Below, in pieces: positions 46,301 through 56,367 of a stretch of DNA of 64,000 nt (its first letter is position 1; every line of letters starts with the position of its first letter). The translations under genes and the position numbers were made by a program. This DNA comes from Amylostereum areolatum (taxonomy: Eukaryota; Basidiomycota; Agaricomycetes; Russulales; Stereaceae). The stretch is taken from assembly GCA_012932865.1 (NCBI GenBank), contig SAXG01000106.1, positions 39,657 to 103,656 of the forward strand. Reading direction: 5' to 3'. Below the pieces are notes generated by a model, which was not told the DNA's origin, ran no database searches, and was given only the letters and a program-made list of their open reading frames with translations.

Positions 46301-49300
46301 CCCCCTCCGAGCAGATCGAGCTCGATACCTTCCTCGACGACCACCTGAAGAAGGGCTACATTCGCCCATCGAAATCACCGCAGGCAAGTCCGTTCTTCTT
46401 CGTCAAAAAGAAAGATGGGAAGCTGCGGCCTGTACAGGACTATCGAGAGCTGAACAAGGGTACCATCAAAAACGAGTACCCCTTGCCGCTGATCTCAGAA
46501 ATTGTTGACCGCCTCAAAGGTGCAAAGATCTTCTCCAAGATGGACGTCCGCTGGGGGTACAACAATGTCCGCATCAAGGAAGGCGACGAGTGGAAGGCTG
46601 CGTTCAAGACGAATCGTGGCCTCTTTGAACCTACGGTGATGTTCTTCGGCCTTATGAACTCCCCCGCGACGTTCCAGGCAATGATGAACGAACTTTTCAA
46701 GGATCTTATCGACTCGGGCAAAGTCATCATCTACATGGACGACATCCTCGTATTCACTCGAACTATGGAGGAACATTGTGCCATAGTGCGACAGGTTCTC
46801 CAACGCCTACAAGACAATGACCTGTTCCTTAAGCCAGAGAAATGTGTCTTCGAGCAGGACTCCGTTGAATACCTTGGACTCATTATTTCACACGACAAGA
46901 TCGCCATGGACCCCGTCAAGGTAGCTGGTATCCAGGACTGGCCGACACCCCGGACGGTCAAGGATGTACAATCCTTCCTCGGATTTGGTAATTTCTACCG
47001 ACGCTTCATCAAGGATTTCTCCAAGATCGCACGACCTCTATTCAACCTGACAAGGAAGGACTGCACATGGAATTGGTCGACGGAATGCCAGACGGCGTTT
47101 AACGCACTTAAAGCTGCGTTCACCTCCTCCCCTGTCTTAGTTATGCCTGATCCAAGGAAACCCTACCTCGTCGAAGTTGACGCCTCGGACTTTGCTACTG
47201 GAGGTATACTCTCGCAGAAAGGTGACGACGGTCACTGGCATCCAGTGGTGTATCTGTCCAAGGCCCTATCAGAACCAGAACGCAACTACGACATCTACGA
47301 CAAGGAGCTACTCGCGATCATCCGTGCGCTCGAAGCCTGGCGCCACTACCTCGAAGGCGCCCCCGACACCGTCGAAATCTGGACAGACCACAAGAACCTG
47401 GAGCACTTCAAGACGGCACAGAAGCTGAGCCGCCGACAGGCACGTTGGGCTCTATTCCTCACTCGATTTGACTTCGCGCTCGTTCACAAACCAGGAGTAT
47501 CCCATCGCCCAGACCCAATGTCCCGACGACCTGATCACAAGCAGGGTGTTGAGAATGACAACAAGGAGCGTATCTTGCTCGACCCCAAGTACTTCCAGAT
47601 ACGTGCAACAAGGCCAGGAGCAGTAACCTCCCTCGGCGATGTCGAACTCCGACGACGTATCCGCGACTGCAAGACCAAGGACATTGAGGTCGTTCAAGCT
47701 CTGGATGCCATCTTACGGAATGGACCACGTACACTCGTCAAGAACCTTCAAGAGTGGAACTACGAAGAAGGCCTGGTCCTGTTTAGAGGAAAGGTATATG
47801 TCCCTGCAGACGACGGGTTGCGACGCGACATTGTCAAAATGTACCATGAATCGCCCCTGGCTGGACACCCGGGTCGCTTCAAGACTTACGAACTTGTGAG
47901 TCGTGAATATTGGTGGCCTGGCATGTCTGTCTTCGTCCGCGACTTCGTAGCAGGATGCGCAACCTGCCAGTCGACAAAGACACAGAGCAGCCGACCCCAC
48001 GTTGACATGATCCCGAACGAAGTACCCGACCGACCATTTGGCGTCATGGTTCCGCATCCTTATCTATCCGAGCGGGGTTCCGCATCCTTATCTATGACAT
48101 CATTGCTCCAGACCTTCGTCCTCCGCCCCATGACTCCTTTCTTATTGTTCCCCCCGCTCGCACCACTATCGCATCACATCACACCATCGTACCCACTTGT
48201 ATATAAGGACAGTGTTTCTCTTCCCTTCTCCCTAGACTGTCCATCTCGTCATACGGTACTGTAGCGCACGTTGCACTACCCTAGACCCCGGCACTCTGGA
48301 ATCTATCTTCTTCTCGCTCCTCCCATCGTCGCGACTTAGGTGGTTCATCGGTCTCATAAACTGCGTTTCTGACACATCCCAGCTTGAAATTCCATCCTAC
48401 CTTAGACGATTGCCTACGCTCATGGGACAACCGGCTGGAGGTTCCCTTACGGCCGATCAGTGGCTAATCGCTGCCACCGTTGTGTGTCCAATCGCGGTAC
48501 GTACCTTCGGTTGCTTGTACTAAACCGCTCGCTGACAAACCATGGCAGATTCCCCAAATATGGGATGAATATTGTACAGGTGATGCAGAAGTAGTACGCC
48601 TTCAACGTCTTGGTGATTTCAAGCTCGCGGCAGAGAGGAAAAAGGAAGCACAAGCAGCTGCACGCAAGGTGCGAGAGGCAGCACAAGCAGCGGCGGCCAG
48701 TACAGCCAGAACGTCGGGGTGCAAACGTACGCGCACTTCGCGAGCCATGGTGAGTTGTGCATCGGGCCCAGACCGACTATGTGCTCACCAGTGCCATGTG
48801 ATCCGTCAGTTTGTTGATGACTTACCAGAAGACGAAGCACCGGTTCTCGATGCAGGCGCGCGCGAGGAAATGAATGATATATTCAATGACCCGCAAGACG
48901 GTGACAATCGAGACGAGCCTGCACACGCAAATCTGCATCCAGACGATCCGTCGAACTTCTTCAAACTGACATCCGTCCTCAAGATGCTATTTGCACGTCA
49001 GATCGACGACGACACTATCAACCAAGCAGAAGACCTGCTTCGATCCTACTGCTGGGAACTTGTACATGTGCGTCTCTCTCCGTCTCTTCTGCTTGGCATA
49101 GAAATCCTAACATCATATGATCAGCTGTATGGGGCCGATGTCATACGGCCCAATCATCATTACGCTACCCATATTCCAGAGTGTGTCCGTGACTTTGGAC
49201 CGCTCCATGGCTTTTGGACGTTTCTCTTCGAACGAATCAACAAAATTCTCAAGAGTTACAACAGTGCAAACCATTCCGGCGGGGAGCTGGAAACCTCATT

Positions 49301-50403
49301 CTTTCGGGAGTTCCACAGGACAATCCAGCAATCGCGTGCGGTAAGTGCGCTTCCTTGTCTTATGTCCTCGCGCTGACTCTGGTGCCGATGAACACCAGAT
49401 GGCTGTGGCGTTCTCTACAGGGCACTCTGATATCCAAGCAAGTATCAATGCTATGTATCAAGCCACGGCCGATGATCGAGGGACAGTCCAGGCGCTTGCT
49501 CGTGAGCTTGATGAAAATAGCGAGGATGGTATGTCTTTGCCTTTTGCCTTCGAGGATAATAACCAACACTCACGATCCCCTATTGCAGGTGGCGTATTAT
49601 TCCGCCTCTCCAATCATGCAAGTACCGTATACTTGTCTGGCGATCTATATTCCGAGATTCTCTCGTACCTCCAACTACGACTGCCAATCGCTATCCGCTC
49701 CCATATTTCGGTTGGCCCAGGCATCCCTTTGCAGCCCAACGCTTCATACTTTGACTACGTGGTCAACTCACAACGACGCTATTGGGCTTCCTCGCGCAAT
49801 AATAATATTGCCAACTCTCTTGTCGCTATCCAAAGGGGTCCAGACGATCTCGCTGTTGGAGAGCTTCTCAACATCATCGGGATTGCACAGGCCCCGCTAG
49901 GGACAGTTGTCCGCCTCGGGCATGTACGCTGGCTAATGCCTGTAGAGCATCCAGTGATCCAAGAGAGCATGTGGACTAGCACGTACGCTAATGTCACCCG
50001 TTGTTTATTCTGCGTCATACCAGCTGACCCTACAATGTAGACATGACCTTAGCGTAGGCTTCTGGTGGCCTGATATATATGATACAACACACAGTAGCTT
50101 GATCCAGCTCGAAGACATTATAAGCCATGTTGTTCGAACAGAAGCAAAGGTCTGGGGCTCGAAGAAATGGGTCACCATCATGCTGAACAGAGTTCGTCTT
50201 GTCATGTTCGCATCCATCGTCCATGCCACTATGCTGACTTTCATATTCAGAATGGACGAGAACTTTGATTCGGCCACAGGAAAACTGGTACGTTTGACCG
50301 CTGTTTACAGACCACCATGTATTCTAACTTCCCATCACATTTCCTTCGTTAGGAAGATCCACCTGGTCTCCTCCGCTACCCGTGCCATTTAAATCATCTC
50401 TAG
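40311..50403 (+). CDS. CACTA Tnp2 transposase (Ty3 copy C in intron 5)
   Basis: Exons I can place: 40311-41572, 41626-41712, 41771-42081, 42137-42322, 42379-42473, 48383-48496, 48549-48749, 48810-49067, 49125-49340, then from 49399 to the stop at 50401-50403. Tnp2 motifs: PPCHCIFKNCQG, WLHTHFHLPFLACNAVL, LPVCPGCLEPH, DNFDGRVCRELKG, DWFSYLRS, CPMSFNLINLPPYLRYR, GIMPGPKEQDPDQVQ, VCDKPAAHKLGGFGSHSHTF, FDLCRMIVIDPMHNLLLG, GSLTADQW and FWTFLFERINKILKSYN. It catalyses cut-and-paste transposition through the terminal repeats. The intron-5 donor GTCCGT and acceptor CCCAG both survive the 5.85-kb insertion, so correct splicing is possible in principle. One splice near 50200 is uncertain. Confidence 0.88.
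42525..42944 (+). repeat. 5' LTR of copy C
   Basis: 420 bp, TGTCA...TGACA. The primer-binding site TGGACAGTCT follows at 42947-42956. Confidence 0.95.
43028..43561 (+). CDS. ORF0 of copy C, ACG in place of ATG
   Basis: 534-bp frame ending in TAG at 43559-43561, after which the same frame is open all the way through gag. The C-terminus is basic (TLRRRHHEHKIRQAVKAGYLTKK). The intact length equals that of copy A. Confidence 0.55.
   Translation, partial: TDLPNAPVFLPFNGKPITPRDDAPLPYPWSDAVTVNCLIPVQNLCKKDPWTAHGLNFRIFEWRWHKDHGTVVLALYVRITTCINVDLERLEFTLHAPTYHTYLIQDAPNPILQTSFTSVSQFNRRTPESTPPPVLRPTIKGKTLRRRHHEHKIRQAVKAGYLTKKLLGRRPIAADFF
44153..45178 (+). CDS. gag: gag of copy C
   Basis: 341 residues, nearly identical to gag of copy B, with CCHC knuckle and the GGATTTTTGA end. 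The frame is open from 43562. No disabling change seen. Confidence 0.92.
   Translation: MSDAESKPAVSKREIGPKPKPFKGDRRDTLRFSLELRMFLRVNKDVYATDDAKMMLLLSLMEDDTAKAWATHRCMELFADEDEKEDADTLDPTPPTLHYSSYKELFERFGKDFVPVDTKIEAQRKINELAMTTRDVTDFITEFEMLATMSAYDDEALIHFFKKGLQRDLGKQVARSYPFPTKLAEWKERARRINHQWLEENPERKSSQSKGAVALTSNGLTNDSSSRRVGAFTNTSTRPAKLTDDERAKMMREGKCFMCRQAGHVSRDCPNRDSSARRVGAVETGSKAPPLPTNTAPSTAKAAPDPSKTIAAITRQLKDLDAEGKEQAVALLKDILESQDF
45175..48049 (+). pseudogene. pol: pol of copy C: protease to integrase finger, one stop, 3' deleted
   Basis: The protease (LLDSGAEG) is followed by TGA at 45769-45771, where copy A reads CGA in TKPRTPSS. After it, RT (YMDD), RNase H and the integrase HHCC finger are open in the same frame. 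The reading frame ends in LTR sequence shortly after DRPFGV, before the first catalytic Asp of integrase. Confidence 0.92.
48050..48374 (+). repeat. 3' LTR of copy C, 5'-truncated
   Basis: Matches the family-1 LTR from CGAGCGGGGTTCCGC onward, preceded by a short duplicated piece. TATATAAG and AGACTGTCCA are present, so it might still promote transcription into the Tnp2 exons downstream. Confidence 0.92.
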
Positions 50404-52257
50404 TACTGTCATCTTGCCCGCCGCCTGGTGGGGATTCCTCATCGTCCTCATCATCGGCAAGCCACGCTTGGTCTTCATCATCAAACATATCGTCCGGGAT
50501 GTCTACAGTCAAAATGGTCATGCTCGGATCGACTTCACGGAAGGTAAGCTGGTTGTTTGTCTTCGCAATCCACCACTCATCAACGCAGCTCCTCCAAGGA
50601 AGGTCAATTGTGCGCCGACGGTTGGACGAACTCGGCGGCGGAGCCAAGTTCTGGTTCACACGAAGTCCTGGAAAGGTGGCCGTCTTGTTTCCTCGCTTGA
50701 CTTCGGAGGTGTCCATATCACGCTTCACTTTGGCAAGAAACTGGTAGAGCCTCCGGAACTGGATGACGTGAGGTGAGAAGTCTGTTGTCATCCTTGACAG
50801 AAAACACACTTACGTGTCGGGTTTTCCAGCGACACCGGCGAACTTCCCAAGTGTTGCCCTTGCCAACACCGTGTTTCTTTTTTGCAAGGTCCCAAGCCTC
50901 CTGTGTCGCATTGCCGATGTCGCTATGGCACGAGTCAACCCAGTCTGTCTCAACCACCCGTTCAATTCCCCCACAGCTGTTGGCCCCAAATGCGGCTTCC
51001 AATATTTCTTTGGCCTTCGGGATCGCGTCGCGTAGGTCCATTGCTGCCTGGAACAGATCACTTAGTATCAGATATGTACGCTAGCAAAAAGTAAGTATTT
51101 ACCCTGTGACGTCGCCCCCGAAGCTCACCCAAGCGGATACGCTCTTTACTTTTTGCGCCAGCCCCGTCAATATCATGTTGCGCCTTATACTTGTTGCTCA
51201 GCTGCGTAAAGTACCGTGTCACCCGTGTTCTACGCTCACTTGGCCGCAAGTCTGAGAATAAGCGCTACACTTATAGGTAAGTCACCGAATTATATGGAAT
51301 ATTTGCCTGGCTTACCTTTCCATCCTCTCGGGTATCATCATCGCTCTCCAGAAGCTTGATTGCAGCGTCAATATACTCGCGGTTACGGCCTTCCTTCGCG
51401 TCCTTAGTCCAGTCTGGTGAGTACAGATTGTTCCCATCTTTGTCTGTGAGGGGCAGGTCGGCGTCGGGCAGGATGTCAGGAACAGTAAAGTTGATGTTCT
51501 TTCCACCGTAAGGGATGCCGACGAGCGCCTGCATCTTTGTATGAACCAGAGCCTAATTAAGAAGCTTTAATAGGTGTCAGGTCTCGGTATAAGAAGACTA
51601 GCATACCTCCAACTCTGTATCACGCCCCTTTCTCTCACCGCCCCCTGAACCAGTGCGTATGGGCCCCGACGATGACTCTCTCTGCTCACTAAAACCCTGC
51701 AGCTGTCCCTCCAATGCCTTTACCTGGTCTTCAAGCTCGGCTGTCTGTCCCTTCAAGCCGTCTCACTCAGCTTCAAGACCATCAACTCGGTTGGAAAGTG
51801 TAGAGATCTGCGTGCGTAACTCTTGAATCTGAGCCGTATTCATGGTGATCATATTCTGCGACAGCCCAGGACTGGCTTGAAAGGACATGTTCGGGTAGTG
51901 TGGTACAACTCCGTGCACGCTGTACGGTGTGTTGCCGAGTCCCATCGCGTTATGCATCTGCTGATATCCCTCGGTTACCAATGGCCCCTCAAGACAGGAT
52001 CCAGGACGTACTAATGGCTGACTTCCATGGGCAAACCCTGTATAGCTTGTCAAGGTGTCGAATGGTGTTTGTAAGTGTCCGCCTCCACCTGCTTCGATGT
52101 TCTGGCCACACATGCTTATATGATCATGTATAGTAGACGGTGACAAAGGAAAACATACCAGCTGCAACTCTTGCTGCCCTGTGGGTGCCGTGGTGTTCAG
52201 CCCAGGATTCAAGTCAGGGAACACGTAGTTGTGGAGGTCCATTGACTGGTTTGCCAT
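50324..52257 (-). pseudogene. CACTA accessory protein 2, coiled coil, one internal stop
   Basis: Multi-exon gene read from the right end towards the Tnp2 gene; its last exon overlaps the final Tnp2 exon on the opposite strand. It starts MANQSMDLHNYVFPDLNPG. A coiled coil (QIQELRTQISTLSNRVDGLEAE) is cut by TGA at 51763-51765 (from CGA), then resumes as DGLKGQTAELEDQVKALEGQ. Later exons contain NINFTVPDILPDAD, a basic block ERRTRVTRYFTQLSNKYKAQHD, DLRDAIPKAKEILEAAFG, and an acidic C-terminus. A coiled-coil partner of the transposase is plausible, but the family is unknown to me. Confidence 0.65.
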
Positions 52258-53041
52258 GGCTAAGCTGGCATGAAAAATGGGGAGAACGACGTGTGCATTT
52301 CCGTTTTGCACGGACACTTTTATAGCTCACTGATGGGTGAATTGTGCGCCCTCCTCCACCAGATGTACCTCTTGAAGGCCCGAACGTTGAAGGCCAATCA
52401 TCTACCCTCACACCGAGACATGGGGATACTGGGGAGGAGTACGATATTGGGGCACATAGCACAGCCGAGTACAAGTACTGTAGCAAAAAACAAATACATG
52501 GTTCTGTTACGAGCTGTAGCGATGCTTGTATCACGCGTGAATTACCAACGGTCGCTTCACTGTGTCATGGACATGGCGTGATAGACACCATAACAGAACC
52601 TGGATCAATGTAATAGTATAGGCTGTGTCAGGCTCATGTCGATCATCCCAGTACTTGTAACGCACACTCTCGACAAGGTATGTTACTACCTCCGCAGATC
52701 GTGAAAGAAGTCACGATACAGCAATGATGCCGCACGAATTGTCCTTCGTGTTGAGGACAAAACATCTGATATCAGTACATCTGTTCCTCCCATGCTACTC
52801 CCTGTATCATCTCTCTAACCTGCCTTCCGTCACAAGGGATTTAACGCAGTGAATACCACACAAGGCTTTCAGCTATATATGTGAGGGGAGGAGAGGAAAT
52901 AGATGAGAAAGGGGCCACAATAGAAACAATAGTACATAAGGATCTGCAAGAGAGAATGCTTATATCAATCCAACAGCTATTATCTGTAATTATATCAAGA
53001 TCAACCCTGCCAAAGTACCTGACAGGTATTTGACAGGTACT

Positions 53042-54597
53042 CATCAGCAAAACTCTGAGTACTTGACAGGGCCTTGGGGCCCTTGGGCAAGGCCCCCAAG
53101 GCCCCAAGCCCCAAGTAACATGTGCCTTGCCCAAGCCGGGTCACTTACTGGCCCAAGGTCACATTTGCCTTGGGGGGAGCCTTGGGCCCACTTGGCAAGT
53201 AAGCCTCAAGGCCATAAAGGTTGTTATCCAGGAGCCCCAAGCTAGGTTTGGATGCCCAAGGACATGCTCAAGTAGCTTCAGATTCTACAAGGAGCTCACA
53301 AGACACATCCAAGTTGTTTTGTGCACACATTTTAGGGTTGAAAAAAATCATTATTCATCATTCTATAGATTGGGTACATGTGTTACACAGGATGTAGGTA
53401 CAGCTACACAACAGGGGAGTGGGGCAGGGTAGCAAAGATGGAGCACCAAAGCAGCAAGAACAGAGCACCAGGATGCAAGAACAGAGCACTGGGAATGGGG
53501 GCATCAAGGGTGGAGCACCAGGGCGGTGGGGCCCCGGTGACGAGGGCGTTGAAGAGGGTGTTGGACGAGAGTGTCGAGGGCGCGGTGACGAGGGCGGTGG
53601 GGGACGCGTTGACGATGCGTTGACAAGGGCGTTGAGACGAGGGCAGTGGGGGCACGGTGATGACGCCATGGCTAGGGCGTTGAGGACGAGGGTGGTGGGG
53701 ACGCGGTGACGAGGGCGGTGGCGACACGGTGACAAGGGCGGTGGGGACGCGGTGACAAGGGCGGTGGACAAGAGCATTGAGGGTGCGGTGATGAGAGCGT
53801 TGAGACGAGGGTGGTGGGGACGCGGTGACGAGGGCGGTGACGAGGGCGGTGGATGAGGGCGGTTGACGAGGGTGGTGGACGAGAGCGTTGAGGGTGCGGT
53901 GACGAGGGCGGTGGGGGATGTGTTGACGAGGGTGTTGAGACGAGGGTGTTGAGGATGTGGTGACGAGGGTGTTGAGGATGAGGGTGGTGGGGACGCGGTG
54001 ACGAGGGTGGTGGGGACGTGGTGACAAGGGCATTGACGACGCGGTGACGAAGGCGTTGACGACGCGGTGACGAGGGCGTTGAGGAGGGTGTTGGACGAGA
54101 GTGTTGACGATGCCGTGGTGAGGGCGTTGAGACGAGGGTGTTGACGACGTGGTGACGAGGCATTGAGGACAAAGGTGGTGGTGACGCAGTGACGAGGGCG
54201 GTGGCGACAATGATGACGCAAGGACCGACAACGACAACGGTCCACGACAACAACAAAGGTCGTGGTCGGAGACAAAGAGAAGAGGGACGACACGGCGTCG
54301 AGGTCAACGAAAATGATGAATCACATGACTATTTGTGTCGTTATTTCACAAAGTCGCGAGAACTCCCGACTTGGCATCCATCGAGACTTGAGATTTTGTG
54401 ATGTAGAAGGCATTAACAAAAACTGCAAGTGTCTAAGTAAACTACTAAATTCCCAAGGTCAATTCCAAGCTCCATCGATTTTACCAAAGCTTCAAGTTAT
54501 TTGACTCCAAGGCAAAGTGCCTCCAAGGTAAATCTCCAAGCCCAAGGTGCTTGCTCCAAGTCCAAGTTCACCCCAAGTACTCAGAGTTTTGCTGATG
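53042..54597. mobile_element. 1.56-kb TIR element filled with a GC-rich minisatellite
   Basis: A perfect 24-bp inverted repeat begins CATCAGCAAAACTCTGAG and is mirrored at the right end. CT lies directly outside both ends (53040-53041 and 54598-54599), and the uninterrupted MITE copy 1 has a single CT there. Subterminal parts are packed with CCAAGGC/GCCTTGG motifs in both orientations. The interior (about 53510-54200) is an irregular array of GACGAGGGCG(G/T)TG units. The element has no gene; the long Pro/Arg/Ser ORFs on the minus strand are repeat artefacts. The superfamily is undetermined. Confidence 0.85.
53510..54200. repeat. Irregular GACGAGGGCGKTG minisatellite
   Basis: Variable-length units built from GACGAGGG, CGGTGGGGACG and GCGTTGAGG blocks over about 690 bp, strongly strand-asymmetric in G and C. 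Confidence 0.85.
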
Positions 54598-55931
54598 CTT
54601 GCACAGGTAACCTGTGAGCTCAAAAGTCATACCTGTACTCTCACAAGTATCAGGCACACGAGTACTCGTATCTGCGGATGGCAGTACCCACGGATGTGCC
54701 TTACAGGTACTCATACAGGTACTCACAAGTATAGCCACTCGTGAAGAGCTCTACCACACGGTGAGCCGGCCGGCGAGCTCGTACGCATCCTCGATGAGTT
54801 CTTGCCGCTGCGTGATGCTTTCCTGGGTCAGCATTGCTGCGGCTCCGTGTGGAAGGCGGGGAGCCCGACCTCCGGTCGCCTCCACGAAGGTGAGCCAACT
54901 GTTCAGGTCGGTGGTCTCTGCTCGGCGAGGGATCAGCAAAGGGGCAAGCGATTCGGTGAGTTCTCACCTGGATAACGCACAAGGCGGCCAACCTCATCGA
55001 CCAACGGCGACCCATGCACGGCAACCGCGGTGGCTTCCCCTGGAGATGTTAGTCACCAGAGATACTCACCGAGGGCAACCGTCTGGTCACCTTTTTCGAA
55101 GGGCGGCCGGCGTAGGCGTTGGACGACCTTGTGAGCGATGCTGTCACGGGGACCGTACTTGTCGTGGAGGTCGAGGTCCCAGAAGCGGATGGGGCAGAGG
55201 GGGAGGTCGTGCGGGTTGAACGGCGGGTGGGCTGGGATGCCTTGGGGGACTGTGCTGGTCGGCGCTGTGATGCCTCCCTCGCGGTCGGCAAGTGCAGCAT
55301 CACCGCTGGCGACCTCAACTGCTCGACCCTTACCTTTGTCCTGAGTGGTGACGGCGGCCTTGGCACCATCACCGTCCTCGCCGTCCTCATTGTCCTCATT
55401 GTCCTCATCCTCATCCGCCTCGCCGTCCTCCTCATTCGCCTCGCCGTCCTTGTCGCCCTTGCCGACTGCTTCGATTGGGGACCCCAGGGGGAGTGACACA
55501 TCGCTTCCTGGCGACAGGGGCAGGCTGGGCGTGAGGGGCGGCAATGTGAGGTCCACCGCCCTGGGTTGCACGAGGGGCGGTGAGTCGACGAGATCGAAAG
55601 AGAGGTCGACGGCGCGAGCAGGCCTGGCTGCCATGTCATCGGCGAGATCGAGCATAAGGTTGGGGGCACGGCGAGGGAAGGTGAAGGAAGGGGGCAATGG
55701 CGCGAGGGCGGGAGTCGGTGACGATGGCGGCGTGTCGAGGTCCAAGGACAGGTCAACCATACGTTGAATCAGGGGAGGCGTAGGGAGGGGCGAAGGGGGG
55801 GGCGTTGTATCCAGATCGAACGCCAGATCAACTGGGCGGCGAGCGGGGACGGCAAGAGGAGGGGCAACTGGGGGAGCATGGTCCATATCGATGTCGTCGT
55901 CGAAACTGAGGTCGGGGACGCGGGGCAGCAT

Positions 55932-56367
55932 GATTCTGCAGCAAGGGAGGCAGATGCGGGACACTGATCAAGTTGAGCGCGTTAAGGTGCGTAGTGTAAG
56001 AAGACTCACATGTTTTGATGTCGTGCGGAAGCGCAGAGTCGATGTCTAAGGGAAGGGAGGAAGAGGAAGACGCATTGAGCGCCGTGAACATAAAGGGGGG
56101 AACAAATGAAAAGCGGGGCTTATGTCCGGAACAGGATAACAATACAGTTTCGGCGAAGTGACGCAATGCAATCGGGGAGATTAGATGATCGGCACGAGAG
56201 ATCGCAGCGAGGCAATTTCCAGTCGGAGTCCCACTTTCACGCCGAACTTCGCGCGTCTTGACCTTCGACTTCTCCGTCTCGCTCTTCCTCTTCGCTCACG
56301 CGTTCACGCCACTCACCCCTCATCCTCGCCTTCACCTTCCACCTCACCCTCAACCTCAACGACCGCA
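55932..56367. promoter_or_regulatory. Divergent promoter region of g6 and g7
   Basis: 436 bp between the two start codons. On the g6 side a GTGAGT...TGCAG pair just upstream of the ATG suggests a 5'-UTR intron. On the g7 side the sequence is pyrimidine-rich up to CGCAATG. Confidence 0.4.

Larger units (their letters stand above)
42525..48374 (+). mobile_element. Ty3/gypsy family 1 copy C, internally deleted
   Basis: 5' LTR 42525-42944; duplication CATCC at 42520-42524 and 48375-48379; 3' end of the 3' LTR intact at 48374. Pol is joined directly to the middle of the 3' LTR near 48050, so the integrase catalytic core, chromodomain, polypurine tract and about the first 120 bases of the 3' LTR are missing. 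At the junction GGTTCCGCATCCTTATCTAT is present twice. Pol also has a TGA at 45769-45771. It can only move with help in trans and lacks normal priming sites. Confidence 0.95.
38510..52851 (+). mobile_element. CACTA (EnSpm) DNA transposon
   Basis: Terminal inverted repeat CACTGCGTTAAA, imperfectly extended on both sides to about 28 bp, flanked by the 3-bp duplication AAT (38507-38509 and 52852-52854). It is 14,342 bp long, or about 8.5 kb without Ty3 copy C. It carries three genes: a small accessory gene (+), the Tnp2 transposase (+) and a coiled-coil accessory gene (-). The Tnp2 exons are all open, so this copy was active recently on a relative scale. Confidence 0.93.
38196..54753. mobile_element. 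hAT MITE, copy 2, expanded by nested insertions
   Basis: Same ends as copy 1 (TAGAGCTCTTCACGAGTG and its inverse), with the 8-bp duplication CCACACGG at 38188-38195 and 54754-54761. The MITE's own sequence is 38196-38509, 52855-53041 and 54600-54753, which sums to 655 bp, exactly the length of copy 1. The two interruptions are a CACTA element and a minisatellite-bearing TIR element. Confidence 0.95.
38071..55931 (-). pseudogene. g6, acidic orphan gene of 404 codons split by a 16.6-kb insertion
   Basis: Exons 55931-55070, 55039-54968 and 54917-54754 plus 38187-38071 join in frame and end at TAG. The N-terminal half consists of spaced short repeats of the type (V/R)DLSFDLD/DLAFDLDT separated by proline-rich linkers, then a very acidic tract (about 55370-55450) and a segment with RFWDLDLHDKYGPRD. 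The C-terminus is helical (QRQELIEDAYELAGRL, ARLLTAAMDAVNRAYG). No premature stop was seen; the only lesion is the hAT MITE with its nested cargo in the last exon, after LAGRLTVW. The five-fold DLxFDLD-like repeat suggests a docking or interaction motif, but I recognise no family. Confidence 0.72.

Noticed and set aside
53358..54307. Long minus-strand ORFs (311, 277, 211 residues) rich in Pro, Ser, Arg and His
   Set aside because: They lie over the GC-rich minisatellite, are open in all three frames because of repeat composition, and have no domain.
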